Origin: Syntrophaceae bacterium
GTDB lineage: Bacteria > Desulfobacterota > SM23-61
Length of the DNA: 12,591 nt
Reading direction: 5' to 3'
Assembly: GCA_003154025.1 (NCBI GenBank)
Contig: PMCE01000116.1
Location: 1-12,591, forward strand
The translations under genes and the position numbers were made by a program. Of the stretch, positions 1 to 7,113 are shown piece by piece; position 1 is the stretch's first letter, and every line of letters starts with the position of its first letter. The notes under the pieces were generated by a model. It had not been told where the DNA came from. It saw nothing but the letters and a program-made list of their open reading frames with translations, and did no database searches.

Positions 1-84
1 GTGGAGTTCTTCAACCTCATCCTCGAGCTCAAGCTGAACGACCAGGAGAAAAAAGACCTGGTGGCCTTCATGAGGGCTCTCTAA
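1..84 (+). CDS. Cytochrome c peroxidase-like protein, C-terminal end (partial)
   Basis: This is the last 27 or so codons of a gene that begins left of the window and stops with TAA at 82-84. The readable tail contains LNDQEKKDLVAFMRAL. That is the usual C-terminal helix of MauG/CcpA-type di-haem cytochrome c peroxidases and related c-type cytochromes, where a '(L/T)xxEKxDLVAFLxxL' helix closes the second haem domain. Those enzymes reduce hydrogen peroxide in the periplasm with electrons from small cytochromes. No CxxCH haem motif lies within the window, so the assignment rests only on this tail; another c-type cytochrome with the same end is possible. A strong inverted repeat begins about 60 bases after the stop. 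Confidence 0.6.
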   Translation: MEFFNLILELKLNDQEKKDLVAFMRAL

Positions 85-144
85 ATAAGAGCCCCGCGGA
101 CTCTTTGCTGAGGGATTGAAGGGAAAGAATTTGCTGCCTCCCCG

Positions 145-181
145 CGCCCCTGGGTCTTCTATAACCCTCCACCCAGGGGCG
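145..181. repeat. Perfect 11-bp inverted repeat, possible terminator hairpin
   Basis: CGCCCCTGGGT at 145-155 is exactly complementary to ACCCAGGGGCG at 171-181, with a 15-base loop. The stem is very GC-rich. It lies 61 bases after the peroxidase stop codon, so it could act as a transcription terminator for that gene. The only T-tract after it is a short CTTTC at 185-189, so an intrinsic terminator would be imperfect. A dispersed palindromic repeat or a protein-binding site are alternatives. Confidence 0.6.
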
Positions 182-248
182 GGCCTTTCGCCCTCGGAAG
201 TGCCGTATCGTTATTTCCAAAGGCACCCGTCAACCGGAATTTTTCTTC

Positions 249-277
249 TTGCCATTCAGCTGGCCCAACCTGATAAT
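249..277 (+). promoter_or_regulatory. Putative sigma70 promoter of the metal-uptake operon
   Basis: TTGCCA at 249-254 (5 of 6 to TTGACA) and GATAAT at 272-277 (5 of 6 to TATAAT) are separated by 17 bases, the optimal spacing. Transcription would start near 284, about 100 bases before the TTG start at 388. This is the best promoter-like sequence in the gap and points toward the small exported protein and the transporter genes. It is prediction by eye only. Confidence 0.45.
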
Positions 278-387
278 AGGGTCATGCTAAGAACCAGGGA
301 ATCGCTAAGGCGTTTGCTAGTCCGTTCCATTCTGGCAGATGCTTTAAGGATGCTGGCTTTCAATAAGCCTTGCGGAGGAAGGATCTT

Positions 388-666
388 TTGACCCGCAAGA
401 GTCTTTTATTCCTGACTTTTTCTTTTCTCCTCTTGCTTTTGGCAGGGGCCTTCCATTACCATCCCGACGGGCTCAATCATGAAGCCTGCTCTGTTTGCTA
501 CCTGACCTCCCATCATTCGGAATACTCGAGCCAGGCCGTTTTGCTCTTTGACCCAGCTTCGGGCCCGCTGGAGCTCATTTTACCCGGCGCCCAGCCCTTT
601 TGGGCTTTCCCATCCTTTTCCTTCTGCCCCGGCCGCTCTCCTCCCTCTTTTCTCGCTCTTTCTTGA
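388..666 (+). CDS. Small exported His/Cys-containing protein (DUF2946-like)
   Basis: The product is a 92-residue protein. I chose the TTG at 388 because GGAGGAAGG lies about six bases upstream; an in-frame TTG at 370 has no ribosome binding site of that quality. Residues 5-21 form a hydrophobic signal or membrane segment. They are followed by HYHPDG (23-28), H31, a CxxC pair (C34, C37) and HH at 42-43, a likely metal-binding cluster. The C-terminal part is Pro/Phe-rich and ends in a GRSPPSF-type tail. The arrangement (hydrophobic N-terminus, 'FHxHxDG..HxxCxxC', Pro-rich end with 'RxPP') resembles short DUF2946-like proteins often found beside metal transporters. The molecular role is unknown. 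The position just ahead of a porin and a zinc-type ABC transporter suggests periplasmic metal binding or sensing. The family name is by resemblance only. Confidence 0.6.
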   Translation: MTRKSLLFLTFSFLLLLLAGAFHYHPDGLNHEACSVCYLTSHHSEYSSQAVLLFDPASGPLELILPGAQPFWAFPSFSFCPGRSPPSFLALS

Positions 667-804
667 TTTTCCGCGGCCCGCGGGTCTCCGGGGGGAACAC
701 CCCTCTCCTCTCCAAAGAGGAAGGACCGGCAGGGCCTGGAGGACCATTGGCGGACGTTCCGATGGCATGGGTGAATTTCCATTGCCAGCCAAGAAGGAGG
801 AGAA

Positions 805-2214
805 ATGAACGCCTTTTTCTTAATGCTATTCGTATTCCTGTTCTTCGGGGTTCAGGCGGGATGGGCCGAGACCCCGGAGGAGCGAATCAAAAAATTGGAG
901 GAGACCATCCAGAAACAGCAGGAGGTCTTAAAGGAGCAGCAGAAAGCCTTAGAGGATTTGAAGGAGGAATTCAAACAGAGCCAGAGTGTCAAACCCCAGC
1001 CTTCCACGCCGGCTCCGCCCGCGGCTGCCGCGACGACTCAACCGGCGGCGCCCGACCAGATCCAGAAGGAGGTAAAGGAGTTGAAGGAGACGGTGGACCA
1101 GGTGGTCGAAGCGCAGAAGAAGTACGTTCCAAGCGTCTTCAATCCTTCCATCGGGTTCGTGGGCGAGACGATCTTCTCTTATAACAGCAAGGGATCGCAG
1201 CAGACGGGAAGCGACCGGCCTGGCGGGTTTGACGTGAACCTACGTTCGATGGAACTGAATCTGGCCGCATCCGTCGATCCTTTTGCCCGCGGTTATGCGG
1301 TAATCAATGCCTCTGCCGACCCGATTACTGGCGAATCCAATGTGGTGGTAGAAGAGGCGGCTCTCCAAACGACCTCATTGCCCTGGAACCTGACGCTTAA
1401 GGCCGGATTGTTCTTCAGCGAATTCGGTCGGTTGGCTTACATCCACGATCATGAACTGCCCTTCGTGAATCGTCCGCTGGTGCTCGACCAATACATCGGA
1501 GGCGAATCGAAGACTTATGGGTTACAAGTCAACTACCTGCTGCCGATCTCGCACTACGTGAGCCTGACAGCGGGGGTGGGCACCCAGTTCGGCAGTCCGC
1601 CAAACCCTGCCGGCGACTACCGTCAGGCTAGTGAACTAAACTATTGGGGGCGCGCGTCCACGTATTTTGACCTGACACCCGATATTTCACTCGAAACCGG
1701 CATGTCAGGCCTGATGAATCCGAATTCAAATGGCCTTGGTGGCTCTCTTGTTCAAACCAACGGCAGCACGTTCAGCGAACAAGAGCGCCGTCTGGTGGGA
1801 GCAGACTTGACACTTCGCTACTTCCCGCTGCGTAACAATCAATTCAAAAGCCTCACCTGGGGTACGGAACTGCTCTACAGCAACAACCGCTATGACGTAA
1901 CTTCATTGGACAGCTCAGTGTCCAGCAGCACCGTTGGCTCCTTTGGCCTGTACTCCTATCTCGCCTACAAGTTTCATCGGCAGTGGACAAGCGGGTTCCT
2001 GTTTCAGTGGCTGGAGAACACCCAGAACAACCGAGCCCAAACCTACTCGTATTCTCCGTATATCACGTGGGCCGTCAGCCATTGGAATCAACTGCGCCTT
2101 CAATACACGCATACCGACAACAACGCCGCGACGGGCCTGCAGTCCAATGACGCTGTTTATCTGCAATGGACCTGGATCATCGGCTCACACGCGCATGGAT
2201 GGCAGGAACGTTAA
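805..2214 (+). CDS. Outer-membrane porin-like beta-barrel protein with coiled-coil stalk
   Basis: The product is 469 residues, with a strong ribosome binding site (AAGGAGGAGAA) directly before the ATG. A signal peptide covers residues 1-21 with probable cleavage after AGWA. Residues 24-60 are a heptad-like coiled coil rich in Glu, Lys and Gln. Residues 64-84 are a Pro/Ala linker, and 86-106 a second short coiled coil. From about 110 onward the chain alternates polar and hydrophobic residues, with aromatic girdles and many Gly/Asn/Ser turns, typical of an outer-membrane beta-barrel. Porins of this layout, with an N-terminal trimerisation or peptidoglycan-reaching coiled coil, are known in several proteobacteria. 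The gene ends 22 bases before the metal-binding protein gene and is probably in the same operon, so it may let zinc or another metal through the outer membrane. It shows no TonB box or plug domain. It ends in a HAHGWQER tail instead of the classical terminal Phe. Confidence 0.72.
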   Translation: MNAFFLMLFVFLFFGVQAGWAETPEERIKKLEETIQKQQEVLKEQQKALEDLKEEFKQSQSVKPQPSTPAPPAAAATTQPAAPDQIQKEVKELKETVDQVVEAQKKYVPSVFNPSIGFVGETIFSYNSKGSQQTGSDRPGGFDVNLRSMELNLAASVDPFARGYAVINASADPITGESNVVVEEAALQTTSLPWNLTLKAGLFFSEFGRLAYIHDHELPFVNRPLVLDQYIGGESKTYGLQVNYLLPISHYVSLTAGVGTQFGSPPNPAGDYRQASELNYWGRASTYFDLTPDISLETGMSGLMNPNSNGLGGSLVQTNGSTFSEQERRLVGADLTLRYFPLRNNQFKSLTWGTELLYSNNRYDVTSLDSSVSSSTVGSFGLYSYLAYKFHRQWTSGFLFQWLENTQNNRAQTYSYSPYITWAVSHWNQLRLQYTHTDNNAATGLQSNDAVYLQWTWIIGSHAHGWQER

Positions 2215-2236
2215 TTCTGGAGGGGAGGATTTGAAC

Positions 2237-3169
2237 ATGAAGTCGAAGATTTTTCTTTTGTTCTCGATCATCCCGCTTGCCGGGGTGTTGTTTGCGGGGG
2301 CGATTCCCGCTCACGCGGCCAAAATCCGCGTCGTCACGACGTTGACCGACTTGGCGGACTTTACGCGCGCCGTCGGCGCCGACTTGGTTGAGGTTCGCAG
2401 CTTGGCCACGGGCGTCGAAGACACGCACGGGGTTCCGATGAAACCGAGCTACGTGCCGATGATGAACCGGGCGGACCTGCTGATGTTGGTGGGGCTGGAA
2501 TGCGAGCACTCTTTCCTGCCCGCGCTGATAGAAGCGAGCAAGAATCCACGGATCCAGAGAGGCCAGCCCGGGTACATAGACTGCTCGCGGGGCATCGTCC
2601 CGCGCGAGGTGCCCAAGTCAACCGATCACAATGAGGGCGACGTTCATCCCTATGGCAACCCGCACTACATGCTCGACCCGGTGTTGGCAAAGACCGCGAT
2701 CGAGAACATCTACAACGCACTGGTAGCCTTCGCCCCGCAGTACCAGGCGGAATTCACCCGCAATCGCGATGCATATCTCGTCAAGCTTGACGCCAAGATT
2801 GCCGAGTGGGAGAAGGAAGCCAAACCGCTCAAAGGCGTAAAGTTCGTATCCTATCACGGGCATTGGCCATACTTCGCGGAGCGCTTCGGTATGGACTACT
2901 TCGGCACGATTGAACTGAAGCCGGGCATAGATCCTACCCCTCGTCACATTGAGCAATTGACCGCTGCGATGAAGGCCGAGCGCGTTCCTGTCGTCGTACG
3001 GGAGCCGCAGTTTCCCGAAAAGGTGCCGAAGCGCGTCGCCGAACAGACCGGCGCGACGATGGTAACGTTGCCCATCATGCCGGGCGGCGTACCGAATACA
3101 GAGACGTACATTAAGATGATGGATTACATCATTCGCACAATGGTCGGCGCTGTACCAAGCAGGAAATAA
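2237..3169 (+). CDS. Metal ABC transporter substrate-binding protein (ZnuA/TroA family)
   Basis: The product is 310 residues. The ATG at 2237 has GGAGGGGAGG about seven bases upstream. Residues 1-28 are a signal peptide ending in AHA/A; no lipobox is seen, so the protein is probably soluble in the periplasm. It belongs to cluster A-I binding proteins for Zn2+/Mn2+. Candidate ligands are His64 (in VEDTHGV), His143 (in GNPHYMLDP), His207 (in SYHGHW) and an acidic residue near the third lobe, Glu256 or Glu261. The motif order matches the TroA-like subgroup with 'DPHxVxxKPS' and 'GDVHPYGNPHYxLDP', not classical ZnuA, and there is no long His-rich loop. Most residues of the first motif fit, but the usual DPH is DTH here. 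The protein delivers metal to the ATPase and permease encoded downstream. Zinc is the likeliest substrate, though manganese cannot be excluded by sequence alone. Confidence 0.9.
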   Translation: MKSKIFLLFSIIPLAGVLFAGAIPAHAAKIRVVTTLTDLADFTRAVGADLVEVRSLATGVEDTHGVPMKPSYVPMMNRADLLMLVGLECEHSFLPALIEASKNPRIQRGQPGYIDCSRGIVPREVPKSTDHNEGDVHPYGNPHYMLDPVLAKTAIENIYNALVAFAPQYQAEFTRNRDAYLVKLDAKIAEWEKEAKPLKGVKFVSYHGHWPYFAERFGMDYFGTIELKPGIDPTPRHIEQLTAAMKAERVPVVVREPQFPEKVPKRVAEQTGATMVTLPIMPGGVPNTETYIKMMDYIIRTMVGAVPSRK

Positions 3170-3231
3170 AGAGGAGAAAAGTGGGGCCCGCCCTTGCGGT
3201 GCCTGGTGGATCCCACCCAAAAAACATATGA
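3168..3231 (+). promoter_or_regulatory. Strong RBS and 16-codon leader ORF overlapping the ABC ATPase start
   Basis: The core AAAGAGGAGAAA at 3168-3179 is an excellent ribosome binding site, starting right at the stop of the binding-protein gene. It stands 48 bases from the ATPase ATG at 3228, too far to serve it directly. Instead it is correctly spaced for GTG at 3181, which opens 16 codons and stops with TGA at 3229-3231, overlapping the ATPase start as ATGA. The ATPase start itself has no good Shine-Dalgarno sequence. Inference: ribosomes translate the leader and restart at 3228. The leader region can also form small hairpins, for example GGTGG with CCACC around 3205-3217. Confidence 0.4.
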
Positions 3232-3944
3232 ATGAACCGCTGATTACCCTAGACAATCTGAGCATCGGCTACAATGGCCAGGCTGTGCTATCCGGGATTT
3301 CGCTTTCCATTGCCCGCGCCAGCTTCACCGCCATTCTCGGCGCGAATGCTTCGGGTAAATCGACTTTACTCAAGACGGTCCTTGGACTTCTTCCGCCGCT
3401 TGCAGGGCGTATTGACATGGCCGCATCGGCGGGGGTACCGCTCGTCTTCGGTTATGTCCCTCAATCCATTCAGTTTGATTCGATCTATCTGCTGACGGCG
3501 TACGAGGTTGCGCTGATGGGGTCGTATGGGCGCATCCGCCCGGGGCGTTTTGTCCCGTCAATCGAGCGCGCCTTCACGCACGAATGTCTGCGCGCGGCGG
3601 GAATGGGAGAGTTTGCGCACAAGCGGTTTGCCGAACTCTCCGGTGGCCAGAAACAACGTGTGCTCATCGCCCGGGCCCTGACGACACGCCCTGACGTCTT
3701 GGTGCTCGACGAACCCACCGCGGGTGTGGACCACGCGACGACGCATGCCGTGCTGGAGTTTATTTCGCACATACGCGAGGAGAAGAAGATCACGGTCTTG
3801 CTCGTCACGCACGACTTTGGGCTGGTGCGCCGTCACGCCCAGCAAGTCATTTGGCTTCACGAGGGCAAAGTGCTATACGGTACTGCTGACGAACTGCTCA
3901 CTTCCCAACGGATGACCGAAATCTTTGAAATGGGGGTCGGCTGA
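3228..3944 (+). CDS. Metal ABC transporter ATP-binding protein (ZnuC-like)
   Basis: The product is a 238-residue ABC ATPase of the metal-uptake (ABC-3 partner) type that powers the importer from the cytoplasmic face. Visible motifs are Walker A GANASGKST (38-46), Q-loop Gln79, signature LSGGQ (137-141), Walker B VLVLDEP (157-163) and the switch His195 in VTHDF. All are intact. The residues ahead of the helical domain (YVPQSIQFDS) are typical of zinc/manganese importers. The start ATG lacks its own strong ribosome binding site and overlaps the stop of a short upstream ORF. The stop is one base from the permease start, so the two are clearly cotranscribed and probably translationally coupled. 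Confidence 0.92.
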   Translation: MNEPLITLDNLSIGYNGQAVLSGISLSIARASFTAILGANASGKSTLLKTVLGLLPPLAGRIDMAASAGVPLVFGYVPQSIQFDSIYLLTAYEVALMGSYGRIRPGRFVPSIERAFTHECLRAAGMGEFAHKRFAELSGGQKQRVLIARALTTRPDVLVLDEPTAGVDHATTHAVLEFISHIREEKKITVLLVTHDFGLVRRHAQQVIWLHEGKVLYGTADELLTSQRMTEIFEMGVG

Positions 3945-3945
3945 C

Positions 3946-4836
3946 ATGGAGGCGTTACGTCAGATTCTCTCACCCGATTTTCTCCTGCGTAATTCGGTTT
4001 ACACCAGCGTGCTCGTCGGCTTCGCTTGCCCGCTCGTCGGTGTTTTCCTCGTAATGCGCAGGCTGGTGTTCATGGGCGTAGCACTGCCGCAGATCTCCTC
4101 GACGGGCGTCGCTATCGCCCTCTCGCTACCCTTATGGCTCGGATTCAATCTTGCTGCTCACGGCTCACACAGCGCGCACGAGCTCGCCTTTGTCGGGTCG
4201 ATCACCTTCTCGCTGACCGCGATCCTGGTACTGGCATTTCTGGAGCGCCGCGGGGAGGGCCAGTCCGAAGGCCGACTCGGCACTGCGTACGTCATGGCCG
4301 CCGCTTTGGGCATTCTGTTACTATCAAAAAATCCTTACGGCGAGATCGGCTGGCTCGATATGCTGAAAGGAGAGGTCATCGCCGTCCACAATGCCGATCT
4401 CGCACTGACGGCAGCAGCGCTCACGCTCGTCCTTGCGACGCTGGGACTATTCCACAAGGAGTTACTCTTGGTCTCGTTTGACCGGGAGATGGCCATTATA
4501 CTTGGCAAGAACGTCGTTTTCTGGGACGTGGTCCTCTATTTAATGATCGGCCTGACCGTCTCGATGGCCGTCCTCAGTGTGGGCCCCCTCATCGCATTCG
4601 GATTTTTGCTGATCCCTGCGCTTACGGCGCATTTGTTCGCGCGGAATATGGTCCAATTCACGACGCTGGCCTCACTAGCCGGTGGCTCGGTCGCGTTTTT
4701 TGGTTTCTGGATCGCATATCAATGGGACTTGCCGGTCGGCCCGACGGATGTCGTCCTCCTTGGCCTGCTTTACGCGGCAGCCTGGGTTATCGTCAAGGTT
4801 TTCCCCGGAGGCTCACGAGGATCTCGCAAGGCTTAG
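3946..4836 (+). CDS. Metal ABC transporter permease (ZnuB-like, ABC-3 family)
   Basis: The product is a 296-residue integral membrane protein. The ATG at 3946 follows the ATPase stop by one base; a TTG at 3925 would also be in frame but lies inside the ATPase gene and is less likely. About eight hydrophobic segments can be seen, with typical ABC-3 features: VFLVMRRLVFMGVALPQISS near the N-terminus, a short loop with FDREMA that would contact the ATPase, and VGPLIAFGFLLIPALTA in the C-terminal half. A His-containing periplasmic loop (HGSHSAHE, around residue 71) is a little unusual and could touch the metal. It forms the channel of the Zn/Mn importer with the neighbouring ATPase and binding protein. 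Length is a little above the usual 260-290. Confidence 0.9.
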   Translation: MEALRQILSPDFLLRNSVYTSVLVGFACPLVGVFLVMRRLVFMGVALPQISSTGVAIALSLPLWLGFNLAAHGSHSAHELAFVGSITFSLTAILVLAFLERRGEGQSEGRLGTAYVMAAALGILLLSKNPYGEIGWLDMLKGEVIAVHNADLALTAAALTLVLATLGLFHKELLLVSFDREMAIILGKNVVFWDVVLYLMIGLTVSMAVLSVGPLIAFGFLLIPALTAHLFARNMVQFTTLASLAGGSVAFFGFWIAYQWDLPVGPTDVVLLGLLYAAAWVIVKVFPGGSRGSRKA

Positions 4837-4899
4837 GCTGCGCAGTTCTGTAGAGAAGTGGTGGGGACTCCGCCGCAGATGGTGCACTCGCGAAAGCCT

Positions 4900-4929
4900 A
4901 GGCCGTTCCCTTTGAAATAGGAAAGGCTT
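4900..4929. repeat. Imperfect inverted repeat after the metal ABC operon
   Basis: The left arm 4900-4909 (AGGCCGTTCC) pairs with the right arm 4920-4929 (GGAAAGGCTT) with one G·A mismatch and one G·T pair, around a 10-base loop. It sits about 64 bases after the permease stop, in the 160-base gap before the DUF1566 gene. It could terminate the transporter transcript, but no T-run follows, so function is uncertain. A weak promoter-like pair (TTGAAA 4912-4917, TATAGG 4933-4938) overlaps it with only 15 bases of spacing, which is poor. Confidence 0.3.
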
Positions 4930-4996
4930 CCGTATAGGCCATGGAGGAATTTCATATAAGCCTGAGCTCGCTAGTCTGAAAAAGGAGGATCCTGAG

Positions 4997-5608
4997 ATGC
5001 GAAATGCGTTGCGATTCCTGCCCATGTTCATAGGCTCCGTCCTACCGCTTTTCAGCCAGCCATATATGGCTGAGCCAGTGGAGCAGAGGGAGATTGGAGG
5101 TAAAGGAGTAATCGAAAAATACGATGCTGACTGGTCCACACTCCAACTCAAAGATGCCCAAGGCCTGGTTTACCCCCTTTCTCCGCACAAGTCGCCCATT
5201 GTTGTCGCAGAGGAAAGGTTTGTGGATAACGGAAACGGTACGGTTACAGACTCAAGGAGGAAAATAATGTGGCAGAGGGGCGATAATGGAAAGGAGGTCA
5301 CATTCCAGGATGCGCAAGAGTACTGCAAGACTCTACGGCTGGGTGGCCATGGTGATTGGCGCCTGCCCAAACCTGAAGAAGGGGAGACCGCGGTGGCCGT
5401 CGAGTTGATGATGCCTATTCATTCACCCGATACCTATGCCCGTTTTGATCTGTATTGGTCCTCCGACCCCACGGTCTTGATCCCATTCAACTATCAACCC
5501 GCTCGTGGGAAAGAGGTCCTGAGAGTATATCCTGCAAGGGGGGGTGGCAAGGCGTTCGTGAGAGCCGTCCGCTCATTGGGGACTGCTAAACCTGACAGCG
5601 GTAGCTGA
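4997..5608 (+). CDS. Exported DUF1566 (Lcl_C) domain protein
   Basis: The product is 203 residues. AAAGGAGG lies just upstream of the ATG. The N-terminus (residues 1-25) is a signal peptide with possible cleavage after YMA. Residues 37-62 form a short beta-rich unit (GVIEKYDADW...). From 75 to about 197 the protein matches the DUF1566 pattern: RFVDNGNGTVTD (75-86), the MWQR tag (91-94), WRLP (121-124) and YWSSDP (153-158), ending with the FVRAVRS strand. Such domains are found in secreted or periplasmic proteins of many Gram-negatives; they are related to C-type-lectin-like folds and their ligands are mostly unknown. The gene follows the metal ABC transporter in the same direction after 160 bases. 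Whether it shares the transcript or the function is not shown. It carries no Cys or His pattern pointing to metal binding. Confidence 0.75.
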   Translation: MRNALRFLPMFIGSVLPLFSQPYMAEPVEQREIGGKGVIEKYDADWSTLQLKDAQGLVYPLSPHKSPIVVAEERFVDNGNGTVTDSRRKIMWQRGDNGKEVTFQDAQEYCKTLRLGGHGDWRLPKPEEGETAVAVELMMPIHSPDTYARFDLYWSSDPTVLIPFNYQPARGKEVLRVYPARGGGKAFVRAVRSLGTAKPDSGS

Positions 5609-5658
5609 CGGGATTTTCCGCAGTCTCGAAGTCAAGATAACCTAAATGATCCAGGAAA

Positions 5659-5680
5659 ATTGCTTCACTTCGTTCGCAAT
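5659..5680. repeat. Short palindromic intergenic element
   Basis: ATTGC at 5659-5663 and GCAAT at 5676-5680 flank TTCACTTCGTTC. Sequences of the form 'ATTGCTTC...TTCGCAATGAC' are common short dispersed palindromic repeats between genes in many bacterial genomes. Only one copy is in the window, so its repeat nature is recalled, not shown. It lies in the 153-base gap between the DUF1566 gene and the ZIP gene. Confidence 0.35.
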
Positions 5681-5761
5681 GACACCATACCCTGCATGAG
5701 GCGGTAAGCGATAATACCAACGATTAGAGGCTCACTACCCCGGCATAAAAATGAGGGAAAT

Positions 5762-6531
5762 ATGTGGATCGCCTTTCTTCTGGTGGCCGGGGCAGGTCTC
5801 TCCACGACGATCGGCAGCCTTCTCGGGCTGGTGGTGAAGAAATCCGGACCCCGCTTTATGAGCTTCACGTTAGGCTCCTCTGCGGGGATTCTGATTCTCA
5901 CCGCGTTTGTCGAGCTTCTGGGCAAGGCCATCCAAATAGAAGGGGTCGGCTTTTTCTGGGCCCATGTGGCCTTTTTTTTGAGGATGGCAGGTTATCTCCT
6001 CATAGATTTCCTCTTGCCCCATGACTACATCGGCCAACATGATCATCCGCCGGGAACTTACGACCTCCGCGTCCAGCGATCCCCGAAGGATCTCAAGCGT
6101 ACCGGTCTGCTTCTGGCCCTGGGGGTATCGGTACACAATTTTCCGGAGGGAATGGCTACCCTGAGGCCCTGGAAGATTTGAACCTGGGACTCGTCATCGC
6201 AGTAGCGATCGCCATTCACAACATCCCGGAGGGGTTGGCCATCTCCGCATCTATCTATGGAGCCCAAGGCAGCCACCGGGAAGCTTTTTTTTGGTCTTTT
6301 CTTTCAGGGGTCTGCGAAATTGCCGGGGCGGGGTTGGGGGCATTGATCCTTCTGCCCATTCTTACAGAACGGGTCATGGGTTTTTGCCTTGCGGCCGTTG
6401 CCGGGACGATGGTGCTCATTTCCATTGACGAGATCATTTCCACCGCTAACACTCTCACCTCCGAGCATATGATAGTAGGGGTTATTTCCGGAATGATCGT
6501 GGTGATGCTGAGCCTATGGGCCCTCGGGTGA
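5762..6531 (+). pseudogene. ZIP-family metal transporter (ZupT/GufA-like), split by a frameshift
   Basis: Two adjacent frames together make one ZIP transporter of about 255 residues, the normal length. The first (5762-6181, 139 residues, good GAGGGA ribosome binding site) covers the N-terminal helices and ends with HNFPEGMAT (residues 125-133). It then runs into unrelated residues and a stop. The second (through 6531) resumes with EALEDLNLGLVIAVAIA and HNIPEG. These two HN(F/I)PEG motifs are the paired metal-site signatures of TM4 and TM5 in ZupT. The break lies near 6157-6163. Compared with ZupT, where a Phe and one or two more residues follow the AT, the frame change fits loss of one or four bases. 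No slippery heptamer or long homopolymer is present. It may be a true inactivating mutation or a sequencing error. An intact protein would import Zn2+, Fe2+ or other divalent metals through the inner membrane. Confidence 0.8.
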
Positions 6532-6671
6532 GAAGAGGTAGCAGGGCTTCAGGGGGGGGATGAAAAATTCGGAGGCGGTTTATCTTTCTTTGATCTTCTT
6601 TGCTCTCTTGGGTGGGAAGGCCCGAAAATCGGGGGACGCCTCCTCTCCCACCTCCTCTACGCGGTCAAGAC

Positions 6672-7091
6672 TTAGCGCAGGTTCTTCCCCGTAGTGGTCA
6701 AGGAGAGTTTCCCGTGTTTCACCCCCCGAATTCCAATCAGCCGATCGCTGATGTTTTTTATGTCTCCCCCCTTTCCCTTCACTACGAGCACCTCCAAGCA
6801 GTTGTGTTCATCCAGATGGATATGCAGGGTGGAAAGGATGGTCTTATAGTGGTCGTGCTGCATCCTGGTTAAGAGGCGGGAAAGCTCGCGGGTATGGTGG
6901 CTGTAGACCAGGGCGACGGTTCCCACCATCTCTTGCTTCCCTTCCCTCCACTCCTCCTTCACCAGGCTGTCGCGGATGAGGTCCCGGATGGCCTCCGACC
7001 GGTTCTGGTACCCTTTCCCGTCAATCAACCGGTCAAAATCACTGAGCAGACTGTTGGGGATCGATACTCCGAATCGAGTGAGTCCGGACAT
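6672..7091 (-). CDS. nikR: Nickel-responsive transcriptional regulator NikR
   Basis: The product is 139 residues. I chose the second ATG (7091) because GGGAGGAG stands just upstream; the ATG at 7103 lies within that ribosome binding site. The N-terminal ribbon-helix-helix DNA-binding domain ([16 protein letters not shown], then [17 protein letters not shown]) is followed by the ACT-like nickel-sensing domain. Counting from the upstream ATG, the four square-planar Ni ligands are all present and in E. coli spacing: His83, His94, His96 and Cys102 (H76, H87, H89, C95 in E. coli). NikR acts as a tetramer that, with bound nickel, represses nickel uptake genes. Here it sits last in a minus-strand row of small genes and convergent to the ZIP gene. 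I found no GTATGA/TCATAC-type operator in the window, so its targets are not visible. Confidence 0.93.
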   Translation of the reverse strand: MSGLTRFGVSIPNSLLSDFDRLIDGKGYQNRSEAIRDLIRDSLVKEEWREGKQEMVGTVALVYSHHTRELSRLLTRMQHDHYKTILSTLHIHLDEHNCLEVLVVKGKGGDIKNISDRLIGIRGVKHGKLSLTTTGKNLR

Positions 7092-7113
7092 TTCTCCTCC
7101 CATAATCGACGAA

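Larger units (their letters stand above)
85..387. other. Intergenic region between peroxidase tail and metal-uptake genes
   Basis: The region is about 300 bases and has no gene I would defend. It contains a perfect 11-base inverted repeat (145-181), a second small hairpin just after it (GGGC 181-184 with GCCC 190-193), and a sigma70-like promoter (249-277). One open frame crosses it from a TTG at 116 to 391, but it resembles no family I know and runs through both the hairpins and the promoter. I could not find a Zur- or Fur-like AT-rich palindrome near the promoter. Confidence 0.5.

Noticed and set aside
116..391. 91-codon plus-strand frame (TTG start) in the first intergenic region
   Set aside because: No recognisable domain, runs through a perfect inverted repeat and the best promoter, and overlaps the start of the next gene, which has its own RBS.
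3205..3231. GGATCC and CATATG restriction-like sites next to a strong RBS, suggesting vector sequence
   Set aside because: Both hexamers are expected by chance; flanking genes are a normal ABC operon in continuous context, so no sign of cloning artefact.
6621..6633. CCCGA-AAA-TCGGG hairpin between the ZIP gene and nikR as a bidirectional terminator
   Set aside because: Stem is only five pairs and lacks a T-run; too weak to call.
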